Source of the DNA: Phycisphaerae bacterium
GTDB taxonomy: Bacteria > Planctomycetota > Phycisphaerae > UBA1845 > PWPN01
Assembly (NCBI GenBank): GCA_035384605.1
Contig: DAOOIV010000011.1
Span: 16,273 to 80,272, forward strand
Reading direction: 5' to 3'
Length of the DNA stretch: 64,000 nucleotides
The notes beneath the pieces are model-generated. The model had not been told where the DNA came from, did not search any database, and was given only the letters and a program-made list of their open reading frames with translations. Shown piece after piece: positions 43,298-51,395 of this stretch. Every line of letters begins with the position of its first letter. Position 1 is the first letter of the stretch. The translations under genes and the position numbers were made by a program.

Positions 43298-44536
43298 CTA
43301 TCTGCTCTCCCCTGTTGCCGGCCGTCCATCCCTCACGCCCGGCAGACGATCCTGGAGGTTGAGCACGTTGTAGCGGCGGCAAATCTCGACCACGCGGTCC
43401 AGGGGAATGGCTCGGCGATGGTGGCCGTCAATGCCGGTCACCGATGTGGCCTGGAACATGGAGTTGTACACCGCCTCCTCGGTCGCTTCGACGACCGCCA
43501 TGAACAACGGGTTCATCGCACGGCCGGCGACGGTGGCGACGGGCGGATCGAGCACACGATCGTGGTCGGTGATGCGGTAGGCGGTCGAGAATGCGATGAC
43601 ATAGTCGCCCGAACCGTTCTGCATCGACGAGCCGGTCCGGCCCAGGCCCAGCACGGCGCGTTTGGCCAGACGTTCGAGGCCGTGGGGTGAGAGTGGAGCA
43701 TTGGTGGCGAGCACAATCATGCACGAGCCGTCGCCGCCGGATGCGGTCGTGTACTCGCTCATCGAGAAGTCGCCGAGTTCGCGGCCCACCGGGGCGCCGT
43801 TGATGGTGAGGACGCCGCCGTAGTTGGATTGCACGAGGACGCCGACGGTGTAGCCGCCGAGATCGTGCGGGAGCCGGCGCGAGGAGGTGCCGATCCCTCC
43901 CTTGAAGCCGAAGCAGGAGGTGCCCGTGCCGGCCCCGACGCTGCCTTCGGCGACAGGACCCGAGGCGGCCACCGCGATCGCAGCAAGGGTATCCTCGGGC
44001 GTCACGTGCATGCCGCGGATGTCGTTCAGGTAGCCGTCGTACGTCTCACCGACGACTGCGTTCACCGAGCCAACGGTCTCGTTGCCCGGTTGATTGAGCG
44101 TGTAGCGGATCAGGCCCTGCATGCACGCTGCGACGCCCAGCGTGTTGGTGAGCGCGATCGGGGTCTCCAGCGTTCCCAACTCGGCGATTTGCGTCGAGCC
44201 GGCGAGTTTCCCGAAGGCGTTGCCGCAGTACACGGCCGCCGGCACCTTCTCACGATAGGTATTGCCGTCGTGCGGGACGATGACCGTCACGCCGGTGCGG
44301 ATGGATTCGCCTCGCCGCAGGGTCTGATGCCCGACCTTGACGCCGGGCACATCAGTGATCGCGTTCCACTGGCCGGTCGGCAGGATTCCGACCTGAATGC
44401 CCAACTCCCGGCAGCGGGCACGCTTCTCGGCCTGCCCGACTTGTCGGTCTGCCCCTGGCGGGTCAACCGGCTGTGCGACAACCGCCGAGCCATAAAGCAA
44501 TACTGCCAAGACAATGCCAGCAACCCTGCATTTCAT
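43298..44536 (-). CDS. P1 (S58, DmpA-like) family peptidase, secreted
   Basis: A 412-residue exported aminopeptidase-like hydrolase. Signal peptide MKCRVAGIVLAVLLYGSAVVAQ. The mature part starts with RCRELGIQVGILPTGQWNAITDVPGVKVGHQTLRRGE, the standard P1 family opening. The self-processing site is in GGDGSCMIVLATNAPL, where the Gly-Ser bond should be cut to expose the N-terminal serine nucleophile. Related enzymes (DmpA, BapA) cleave D- or beta-aminoacyl peptides; the substrate here is unknown. The frame extends upstream to 44713 across a dispersed repeat, but the signal peptide and an AAAGGAT sequence point to ATG 44536. Confidence 0.9.
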   Translation of the reverse strand: MKCRVAGIVLAVLLYGSAVVAQPVDPPGADRQVGQAEKRARCRELGIQVGILPTGQWNAITDVPGVKVGHQTLRRGESIRTGVTVIVPHDGNTYREKVPAAVYCGNAFGKLAGSTQIAELGTLETPIALTNTLGVAACMQGLIRYTLNQPGNETVGSVNAVVGETYDGYLNDIRGMHVTPEDTLAAIAVAASGPVAEGSVGAGTGTSCFGFKGGIGTSSRRLPHDLGGYTVGVLVQSNYGGVLTINGAPVGRELGDFSMSEYTTASGGDGSCMIVLATNAPLSPHGLERLAKRAVLGLGRTGSSMQNGSGDYVIAFSTAYRITDHDRVLDPPVATVAGRAMNPLFMAVVEATEEAVYNSMFQATSVTGIDGHHRRAIPLDRVVEICRRYNVLNLQDRLPGVRDGRPATGESR

Positions 44537-45391
44537 AGTTGATCCATCCTTTCCGGCAAAGCGTCGTGCGCCCCGGGACAGCCTTTGCCGAAGGGCTACG
44601 TTGCGCACGCCGCTATGCACGCCACGGTGCCGACAGCTTCTCCTTGCCCAATAGTCCGAGGCGGAGCGCCCTTTTGCGGGCTGCAACCCAAAGCGGCCTT
44701 TGGCCGCAACCAAATTGAAGAATCAGCGAGCACCCCACACATCCCCTTCGGACGGGTATTGACGTGACGGCTCGAAATCTGCCCGCTGCTCCGAGACTCG
44801 CACGCGCGTCGTTGTGTCGTGCGCATTGATTTGCGGGCCACTGGCAAGACACATCCCGTCCGATCTCAACGCCGCGATATCAAACGATTACGAAGAAGGT
44901 CAAATCATCTTCGCCGGCTGCATCTTGGCAACCTTTATCTGACGGCACTCGGCGGGAATGCTCCATACCACTATACCATGAACCTCCGAGACCCCAAAAC
45001 ATGACCGCAAAATGCAGAGAAGTTCCGGAGTAAGGGACCAAGGCGGTTCGCGTCAGCTTCCTGCTCTGAGTTGTGAGCCAGACGGCACGTACGGGGCGAG
45101 AGAAGTGCGAGCGGCAAGGAAGGAGTGGAGATAGGGGTGGATGATGCGACGGGCAGATGGAGTATCAGTTCACAGTGGTTGGTGATCAAGGGGGCGGCAG
45201 GTTTGGCAACCTGTCCTGCGGGATTGTGGGCACAATTGCCTCGCCAACCGAATGCGCCGCCGGTCTCGAGACGCGCCCTGGAAAACGACTCGGTTCCCCA
45301 CCCCTTGTGGGATGGGGGATCCGGGGCTATCCGGAAACGCTGAAAGCCGACCGGTTGGAAACCGATGTCACAGAGGTTTTGGGATAACTTT
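44537..45391. other. Intergenic region with a degenerate repeat and a hairpin
   Basis: Holds a degenerate copy of the dispersed repeat at 44656-44710 (GAGGCGGAGCGCCC, T run, GCGGGCTGCAACCC, then GGCCGCAACC). A hairpin at about 45195-45219 pairs GGCAGGTT with AACCTGTCC around TGGC. In between, no frame has a ribosome site or recognisable content. Being 855 bases, it is the longest gap between genes in the window. The ftsY gene ends at 45392. Confidence 0.5.
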
Positions 45392-46315
45392 TCATGCTTC
45401 GGGCTCGGCGAAGAGAGCCTCTACGAAGCTTTCCGGATTGAAGGGCTCGATGTCGTCGGGGGTTTCGCCGAGGCCGACGAACTTGACCGGGATGTTGATC
45501 TGGTCGCGGATGCCGATGACGATCCCGCCCTTGGCAGAGCCATCGAGCTTGGCCAGAAACAGGCCGGTGACCTTAACGTGCTGACTGAAGACCTTGGCCT
45601 GGTTGATGGCGTTCTGACCGATGGTCGAATCGAGGACCAGCAGGACCTCGTGCGGGGCACCGGGGATTTTCTTTTCCACCACGCGCTGAATCTTGTTCAG
45701 CTCGCGCATGAGGTGTTCCTGGGTGTGCAGCCGCCCGGCGGTATCGACGATCAAGACATCGGCGTTGCGGGCCAGTGCCGCCTCGCAGGCGTCGAAGGCC
45801 ACCGCACCAGGGTCAGCCCCTTGTTGGTGCTTGACGATCTGAACGCCGAGCCGCCTGGACCATTCGGTCAGTTGGGCGACGGCGGCAGCCCTGAAGGTAT
45901 CGCAGGCCGCAAGGATGACCTGGTTACCCTCCCTGGTCAGATAGTTGCATAGCTTGGCGACGCTGGTGGTCTTGCCTGAGCCGTTGACGCCGGTAACCAG
46001 GATGACCGTCGGTCCGGACGCGGCGCGGATCAACTGGCGGTCAGGCTCGGGCCAATAGGACACGATCTTCTGTTTGAGAAAAGGGATGATTTCCTGCGTT
46101 TCGCGGATCTGTCCGCTTTTCCAGGCGATCCGGACCTCATCGATGAGTCGGGCGGTCACGGCCGGGCCCATATCATCGGTCAGCATGGTCTCTTCAAGCT
46201 GGTTGATGATCGTATCGTCAATGTTCCGGCCAAACGGCAAAACCGATCGGAAGCTCCGCGAAATCTTATCGCGGGTCTTGGCCAATCCCTGCTTGAGTCG
46301 ATCGAACAAACCCAT
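45392..46315 (-). CDS. ftsY: Signal recognition particle receptor FtsY
   Basis: Membrane-associated SRP GTPase that docks ribosome-SRP complexes at the translocon. 307 residues: short N-terminal amphipathic start (MGLFDRLKQGLAKTRDKISRSF), the NG domain with G1 GVNGSGKTTSVAKL, ACDTFRAAAVAQL, G3 VDTAGRLH, and the C-terminal LAKLDGSAKGG and FVGLGETPDDIEPFNPE. The acidic A domain seen in enterobacteria is absent, as in many bacteria. It follows nusB by 82 bases in the same direction. Confidence 0.96.
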   Translation of the reverse strand: MGLFDRLKQGLAKTRDKISRSFRSVLPFGRNIDDTIINQLEETMLTDDMGPAVTARLIDEVRIAWKSGQIRETQEIIPFLKQKIVSYWPEPDRQLIRAASGPTVILVTGVNGSGKTTSVAKLCNYLTREGNQVILAACDTFRAAAVAQLTEWSRRLGVQIVKHQQGADPGAVAFDACEAALARNADVLIVDTAGRLHTQEHLMRELNKIQRVVEKKIPGAPHEVLLVLDSTIGQNAINQAKVFSQHVKVTGLFLAKLDGSAKGGIVIGIRDQINIPVKFVGLGETPDDIEPFNPESFVEALFAEPEA

Positions 46316-46397
46316 GGTCAGACCACCAGGCCTTTAGACCTCTAGACTATCGGACTGACAGGCTCCGGCTAAAAGCTAATCGCCGAGAGCTTCTTTC

Positions 46398-46847
46398 TCA
46401 CACCGGTTCGCCTCTTGCGACCCGGCAGGCCGGATGCTTCTTCCAGATCGCGTCGAGAACACCGTTAACGAATTGAGGCGTCTCGGCATCGCCGAATTCG
46501 CGGGCGATCTCGACCGCCTCGTCGATCACCACGCGAGCGGGCACTTCCGGCCGTTCAACAAGTTCGTATATTGCCATCCGCAACACGTTTCGATCAACAA
46601 CCGCCATCCGTGAGACTTCCCAATGATCCGTGACCTCGGCGATCATGCGGTCGTACTGGTCGCGTTTGGCCCACGCGCCGGCGGTCATCTGCCGGGCATA
46701 GTCGGCGACCTCGGGGGATGCGCCTGCTTCCTCCAGAATCGGCTTCAGACACTCGGCCGCATCCGCGTCAGCGGGCGCACGCTGGATGTCCAGTTGGTAT
46801 AGCCCCTGAAGGGCTGCCGTTCGTGCCTGATGTCGGGATTGCTTCAT
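46398..46847 (-). CDS. nusB: Transcription antitermination factor NusB
   Basis: 149-residue all-helical RNA-binding factor that works with NusE on boxA in rRNA operons. The start SRHQARTAALQGLYQLDIQR has the Arg-rich helix that contacts RNA. The C-terminal RNVLRMAIYELVERPEVPARVVIDEAVEIAREFG, with FVNGVLDAI, is diagnostic. It lies 13 bases downstream of ribH, a pairing widespread in bacteria. Confidence 0.95.
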   Translation of the reverse strand: MKQSRHQARTAALQGLYQLDIQRAPADADAAECLKPILEEAGASPEVADYARQMTAGAWAKRDQYDRMIAEVTDHWEVSRMAVVDRNVLRMAIYELVERPEVPARVVIDEAVEIAREFGDAETPQFVNGVLDAIWKKHPACRVARGEPV

Positions 46848-46860
46848 CGGGGCGGGCGGT

Positions 46861-47352
46861 TCAGGTAATCTTGCCTTCGAGTCTCGCGTAGAGGTTGGCC
46901 ATCTCGATTGCGGTCATCGCGGCGTCGGCCCCCTTGTTGCCGGACTTGGCTCCAGCGCGGTTGATGGCCTGTTCGAGCGTATCGGCCGTCAGGACGCCAA
47001 AGACGACCGGTACCTCGACCGACAAGCCTACCTGGGCTATGCCTTTGGCAGCCTCAGCGGCTATGTAGTCGAAATGGGGGGTCTCGCCCCGGATGACGCA
47101 ACCGAGGCATATCACGGCGGCATACTGGTTGGTCGCGGCGATCTTGCGGGCGGTCAACGGCAGTTCCCATGCACCCGGGACGCGGACCACGGTGATGTCG
47201 GACATGGAACACCCGTGCCGTTCGAGGGCGTCGATCGCCCCGTCAAGCAGGCGTGAGCAGACAAACTCGTTGAACCGGCTGGCCACGATTGCGAACTTCT
47301 GGCCCTTTCGGAGGATCAGTTCACCGGTAATTGTCTTGACGTTTTCTGCCAT
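46861..47352 (-). CDS. ribH: 6,7-dimethyl-8-ribityllumazine synthase
   Basis: Penultimate enzyme of riboflavin synthesis, forming a 60- or 10-mer. 163 residues with KFAIVASRFNEFVCSRLLDGA, VRVPGAWELPLTARKIA, the RGETPHFDYI motif (conserved His that acts in catalysis) and VFGVLTADTLEQAINRAG. The frame opens to 47520, but ATG 47352 has GGGAG about 8 bases upstream and gives the family length. No other rib gene is present. Confidence 0.95.
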   Translation of the reverse strand: MAENVKTITGELILRKGQKFAIVASRFNEFVCSRLLDGAIDALERHGCSMSDITVVRVPGAWELPLTARKIAATNQYAAVICLGCVIRGETPHFDYIAAEAAKGIAQVGLSVEVPVVFGVLTADTLEQAINRAGAKSGNKGADAAMTAIEMANLYARLEGKIT

Positions 47353-47609
47353 AAGGCTGACTCCCACGGTGCGACGGCTTCCTGTCCTCCTGAACCGCCG
47401 GCAACCGGACGCTGTGTATAGGCCCTTCACGGCTGTCTTGGGCGCGGGACTGTATGGTACCTGAGATGGCCTGTGGATGCCAGAACCAGAATCCGGACTC
47501 CCGGTGGTCACGTCGGCCAAACCATCAAGGAACCGATCGCGCGCGGAGCTGGTATCGCTTTGTCGGGCTCATGCCCTTATCCTGCGACTCTGCAGGTAGA
47601 GAGAAAGAA

Positions 47610-48443
47610 ATGTCAGGACTGCCCTTTGTTGTCGACGTTTGCGGCCTGTTCGGCCCGGATCAACTGCGGATTGTGTATCGGGACGAGCCGGCCCCGGCCA
47701 TACCCGCCCTGGAGGCCATAGTGGCAGATGCCTGGGCCAAGCAGATGGAACTTGCCCGGCAACGGGGCTTTCATCTCTACAACGGCCAGATCGTCCGCCT
47801 GCTGAGGTACCGAGTCCAAAAAGGCCTTTTCATGATGGAGGGCGGGCCATCCGATTTTGCCCATTTTATCGGGACAAATTACCTGAATTACCATCGGGCT
47901 GACGAATTCGGGTGGACGGCGTTCAGCAACCCCATTGGCGTGTCGGGTATCCTTATCACCGGTGACGGTTGGATTCTCTATGGTCGGCGTAATTATCGAG
48001 TGGCCTGCCATCCGGGCTACGTCCAAGCGTTCGGGGGCAGCCTTGAGATGGGGGAACGCCGGGCAGACGGCACCTTTGATGCCTTTGGCTGCATTCTGCG
48101 CGAACTTGAGGAGGAGGCCGGTGTCCAGCCAGAGGATGTTGCCGAGACGGTATGCCTCGGCATGGCCCGTGACCGTCAAATCCGGCAACCCGAGCTTATT
48201 TTTGATGTCAAGATCCGCCAGGGACGTGAGGAGATGCTTGACCGCCTTCGTCACGATGATGCCGAACAAGAGCATGCGGAGATCGTTGCGTGTCAGGACG
48301 CCCCGGAGGCCATCGTGCCGTTCATCCGGCGGATGGTGCCGATGTCGCCTGTGGCAATTGGCGCTCTTTTTCTGCATGGATGGCGGCATTTTGGCGATCG
48401 TTGGTACGAACAAGCTTCACAGGATTTATATCAGCCGCAATGA
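47610..48443 (+). CDS. Nudix-fold protein with an enlarged Nudix box
   Basis: A 277-residue protein. Residues ~105-190 hold the Nudix fold: GILITGDGWILYGRRNYRVACHPGYVQAFGGSLEMGE, then RELEEEAGV. The box reads G-x5-E, 14 residues, then RELEEEAGV, where the standard spacing is 7, so an extra loop lies in the helix-preceding part. The N-terminal ~100 residues (LRIVYRDEP, LRYRVQKGLFMMEGGPSDFAHF) are not recognised. A similarly atypical Nudix motif is known in NUDT22-like UDP-sugar hydrolases; whether this belongs there is uncertain. The start ATG at 47610 has only a weak AGAGAGAAAGAA upstream, and the frame is open from 47454. Confidence 0.8.
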   Translation: MSGLPFVVDVCGLFGPDQLRIVYRDEPAPAIPALEAIVADAWAKQMELARQRGFHLYNGQIVRLLRYRVQKGLFMMEGGPSDFAHFIGTNYLNYHRADEFGWTAFSNPIGVSGILITGDGWILYGRRNYRVACHPGYVQAFGGSLEMGERRADGTFDAFGCILRELEEEAGVQPEDVAETVCLGMARDRQIRQPELIFDVKIRQGREEMLDRLRHDDAEQEHAEIVACQDAPEAIVPFIRRMVPMSPVAIGALFLHGWRHFGDRWYEQASQDLYQPQ

Positions 48444-48652
48444 CGTCCTGCTGGTCACTCTCGGGATGCGAATTCCTCCAGCCTGTTTTGCCGGACCGCC
48501 GATATCTTCGTATTGGGGCACCGCGCTGCCCAAGGTGGTTTTTTGCGCCCGACAAGCGTGGTTGAGCGTCCTGACGGTTCGCCGCCCAACCTTGGAAGGC
48601 TTCATCTTGGGCGGTAAGATGGCGGCCGCGTATCACGGAGGAAGCGCTCCGC

Positions 48653-51211
48653 ATGAACAAGTTCCAGCAACGCCTGCAGATCATCCGTGGTTGTCTGATT
48701 CTGCTGGTGCTGATCAGTTGTCTGTTCCTGTGGGTATCAGTACTGAGTTTCAGTCCACTGGACGCTCCGAATCCGCGCGTGTACCCCCATCCTGCGCAGG
48801 CCTACAACGCCGGGGGTAAGGCCGGCGCCTGGGTGGCGTACAAGATGTTCTCGTACTTCGGCAAGGGCGCGTATGCGGCGGCGGCGGGGCTGACGATGAC
48901 CATCATTGTGCTGGCCTGGAAGGGGTGCCTGCCATCACTGTGGCAACGTATTATCGGTGTCAGTTTGTTGATCTCGGTCACCTCGGCCGTCTCTCACATG
49001 TTGTTGGCTTCTCCCGACCGTTTCCGCGAAGAGACCGGCGGCATACTGGGCTATTGCCTAGCCACCTGGCTGCAACAGTCGGTTAATTGGATGGCTTGGC
49101 CGATGCTGTTTTACGGCGCGGTAGTCGGTCTGCTCTTCACCGCCGAGGAACTGGTTCTGCAAATCCCGGCCATGTTGTGTCGGCGGCGCCAACAGGTCAC
49201 GGAGATGGCCTCCGCGGTTGCTCCCGCCGCCCAGAGGATTACATCGATCACCGGCCCCTTTCGCCGGGCAGTCGCGAGGGTGAAAGGTCTTTGGCCGCGG
49301 CCGGCTCCTGCCGGGGCACCGACCGGCGGCCGGTCTTATGCACCGGTGATTGTCAGACCGAGGCCGGCGGTTGCCAAGCCCAAGCCTGCTCCGAGCAAGT
49401 CCGCACCCGAGGATAGGAGCGAGCAGCAGTCAGAGGGCGATGATGAGCCGGACGAGGCGGAGGCCAAGGTTGAGAAGACCGCCTCGGCCGTCGCGATTGA
49501 AGAGAAGGATAATGAAACCGCCCCGCCCGAGGCGGGTGATCAAGATGAGCCGCTCCTACCCGCGCCTGTGGCAACCAAGCCGCCGCCAATGGTTGTGAAC
49601 TTTCCCACGCCGCCCAAGCCCGCGGCTGTGCCCCAGACGATTGTCCCCCCGAAGCCCTATCCGGCGGAGTTGGGCGAGTGGACGTTCCCGCCCCTTTCCG
49701 CGCTTATCGATCCGGAGTACAGCTTCACCTCGCAGCAGGAGGCGTTGGTTCGGGAGAAAGCCCAGGATCTTCAGAGGGCTTTGCACGAATACGGCATCGA
49801 GGCCCACGTGGTGACCATCGACACCGGGCCGGTCATCACGATGTTTGAGTTACAGGTGGCTCCGGGCGTCAAGCTGAGCCAAATCACCTCGTTGGCCAAC
49901 GACATTGCCAGGGCGCTTTACGCTCCCAGCGTGCGCGTGGTGGCGCCGATACCGGGGAGGAACACCATCGGCATCGAGGTGCCGAACCTCAACAAGGAGA
50001 AGGTCCGCCTGAAGGAACTGATGACGATGGGCGGCGACGCCGTTCGTCGGATGGCCCTGCCGCTGTTTCTGGGCAAGGACGCGAGCGGTCGGGCACTGAT
50101 CGGGGACCTCGCCGGGATGCCGCACATGCTGATCGCCGGCACAACCGGTTCGGGCAAGAGCGTGTGTATCAACTCGATCATCATGTCGATCCTGATGACT
50201 CAGCGGCCGGACATGGTGAAGCTCATCCTCGTCGACCCGAAGATGGTCGAGATGAGCACCTTCCGTGACGTGCCTCATCTCATGTGTCCGATCGTGACTG
50301 AAATCGAACGGGCCGAGAAGATCCTGTCCTGGGCGACGGAGAAGATGGATGAGCGGTACGCGCTGCTGGCGGAGGCGGGGGTACGGAACATCGCGGCTTA
50401 CAACAAGCTTTCCGAGCAGGAGAAGCTGGAGCGTTTCCAGCCGAGTACGGAAGAAGAGAAGACGCAGATTCCCAAGCATCTGCCTTACGTGGTCATCATT
50501 GTGGACGAGCTGGCGGACATGATGATGATGTCTGCCAAGGAGGTTGAGGCTCACCTGGCGCGGCTGGCGCAGAAGAGCCGCGCGGTCGGCATTCACATCA
50601 TTGTCGCGACGCAGCGGCCGGAGGCCAAGATCGTCACCGGCCTGATCAAGAGCAATCTGCCGTGTCGAATTGCGTTTCGCGTCGCCTCGCGCATGGATTC
50701 TCGAATCGTTCTGGACCAGAACGGGGCAGAGGTGCTCATGGGCCAGGGCGACATGCTTTACCTGCCGCCCGGGTCCTCGAAGCTGGTACGCGCTCAGGGG
50801 ACATTCCTCGAGGATTCCGAGGTTCGCGAAATCATCAACTTCCTTCGCGAAAGGAGCAAGCCGGAGTTTCACCCGGAACTCATGCAACTCGGCAAGGCGG
50901 AGGCATCCGCCGACGGGCCGCGTGATGAACTGTTCGACCAGGCCGTGGAGATCATTCTGGAGACCGGCCGCGGCAGCGTGAGCCTGCTGCAGCGGCGGCT
51001 GGCCATCGGTTACTCTCGCGCCAGCCGGCTCATTGAGGAAATGGCCGCTGCAGGCATCGTCGGCGAGTATACCGGCAGTCAGGCTCGCAAGGTCCTGATT
51101 ACCGCTGAGGAATGGCAAGTCCGCAAGGAGCAAGAGGCCACCCGCATCCGCCAGGCCGCTCTGCAAGACGACGGTGTGCCGGATATGCTCTATGATGACG
51201 ATATCGACTGA
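48653..51211 (+). CDS. ftsK: DNA translocase FtsK/SpoIIIE
   Basis: Septal motor that clears chromosome termini at division and activates dimer resolution. 852 residues: four membrane helices in the first ~180, a proline/alanine/glutamate-rich linker to about 330, then the alpha-beta motor with Walker A AGTTGSGKSVCIN (Lys 502), the Walker B-like VVIIVDELADMMMM, and the MDSRIVLDQNGAEVLMGQGDMLY segment. The last ~70 residues are the winged-helix gamma domain (LLQRRLAIGYSRASRLIEEM) that reads KOPS-type sequences. The linker is shorter than in E. coli FtsK, nearer to SpoIIIE. It is the only division gene in the window. Confidence 0.95.
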   Translation: MNKFQQRLQIIRGCLILLVLISCLFLWVSVLSFSPLDAPNPRVYPHPAQAYNAGGKAGAWVAYKMFSYFGKGAYAAAAGLTMTIIVLAWKGCLPSLWQRIIGVSLLISVTSAVSHMLLASPDRFREETGGILGYCLATWLQQSVNWMAWPMLFYGAVVGLLFTAEELVLQIPAMLCRRRQQVTEMASAVAPAAQRITSITGPFRRAVARVKGLWPRPAPAGAPTGGRSYAPVIVRPRPAVAKPKPAPSKSAPEDRSEQQSEGDDEPDEAEAKVEKTASAVAIEEKDNETAPPEAGDQDEPLLPAPVATKPPPMVVNFPTPPKPAAVPQTIVPPKPYPAELGEWTFPPLSALIDPEYSFTSQQEALVREKAQDLQRALHEYGIEAHVVTIDTGPVITMFELQVAPGVKLSQITSLANDIARALYAPSVRVVAPIPGRNTIGIEVPNLNKEKVRLKELMTMGGDAVRRMALPLFLGKDASGRALIGDLAGMPHMLIAGTTGSGKSVCINSIIMSILMTQRPDMVKLILVDPKMVEMSTFRDVPHLMCPIVTEIERAEKILSWATEKMDERYALLAEAGVRNIAAYNKLSEQEKLERFQPSTEEEKTQIPKHLPYVVIIVDELADMMMMSAKEVEAHLARLAQKSRAVGIHIIVATQRPEAKIVTGLIKSNLPCRIAFRVASRMDSRIVLDQNGAEVLMGQGDMLYLPPGSSKLVRAQGTFLEDSEVREIINFLRERSKPEFHPELMQLGKAEASADGPRDELFDQAVEIILETGRGSVSLLQRRLAIGYSRASRLIEEMAAAGIVGEYTGSQARKVLITAEEWQVRKEQEATRIRQAALQDDGVPDMLYDDDID

Positions 51212-51244
51212 GGGTTCGGGATCCGGGGTTCAGGGTTCAGACAA

Positions 51245-51287
51245 GGCAGGGCACGGTCGGAGTCGCCGGAGGTGACGCAGACCTGCC
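51245..51287. repeat. 43-nt structured intergenic element, copy 2
   Basis: 33 bases after the ftsK stop. Outer stem GGCAGG/CCTGCC and inner stem GTCGCC with GGTGAC around a GGA loop. Compared with copy 1 at 27832-27874 the inner stem keeps pairing: one pair changes T-A to C-G and its neighbour changes G-C to G-T. Also in a gap between converging genes. Confidence 0.75.
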
Positions 51288-51395
51288 ACGGGTTTTGCTT
51301 CACCCTGGGGCGGGTCTCGTCCGCCGCGGCGGACTCGACACTGCCCGACCGCCCGGACGCTTCGATCTTTACACACTCGCGGAACCACTGATTTG

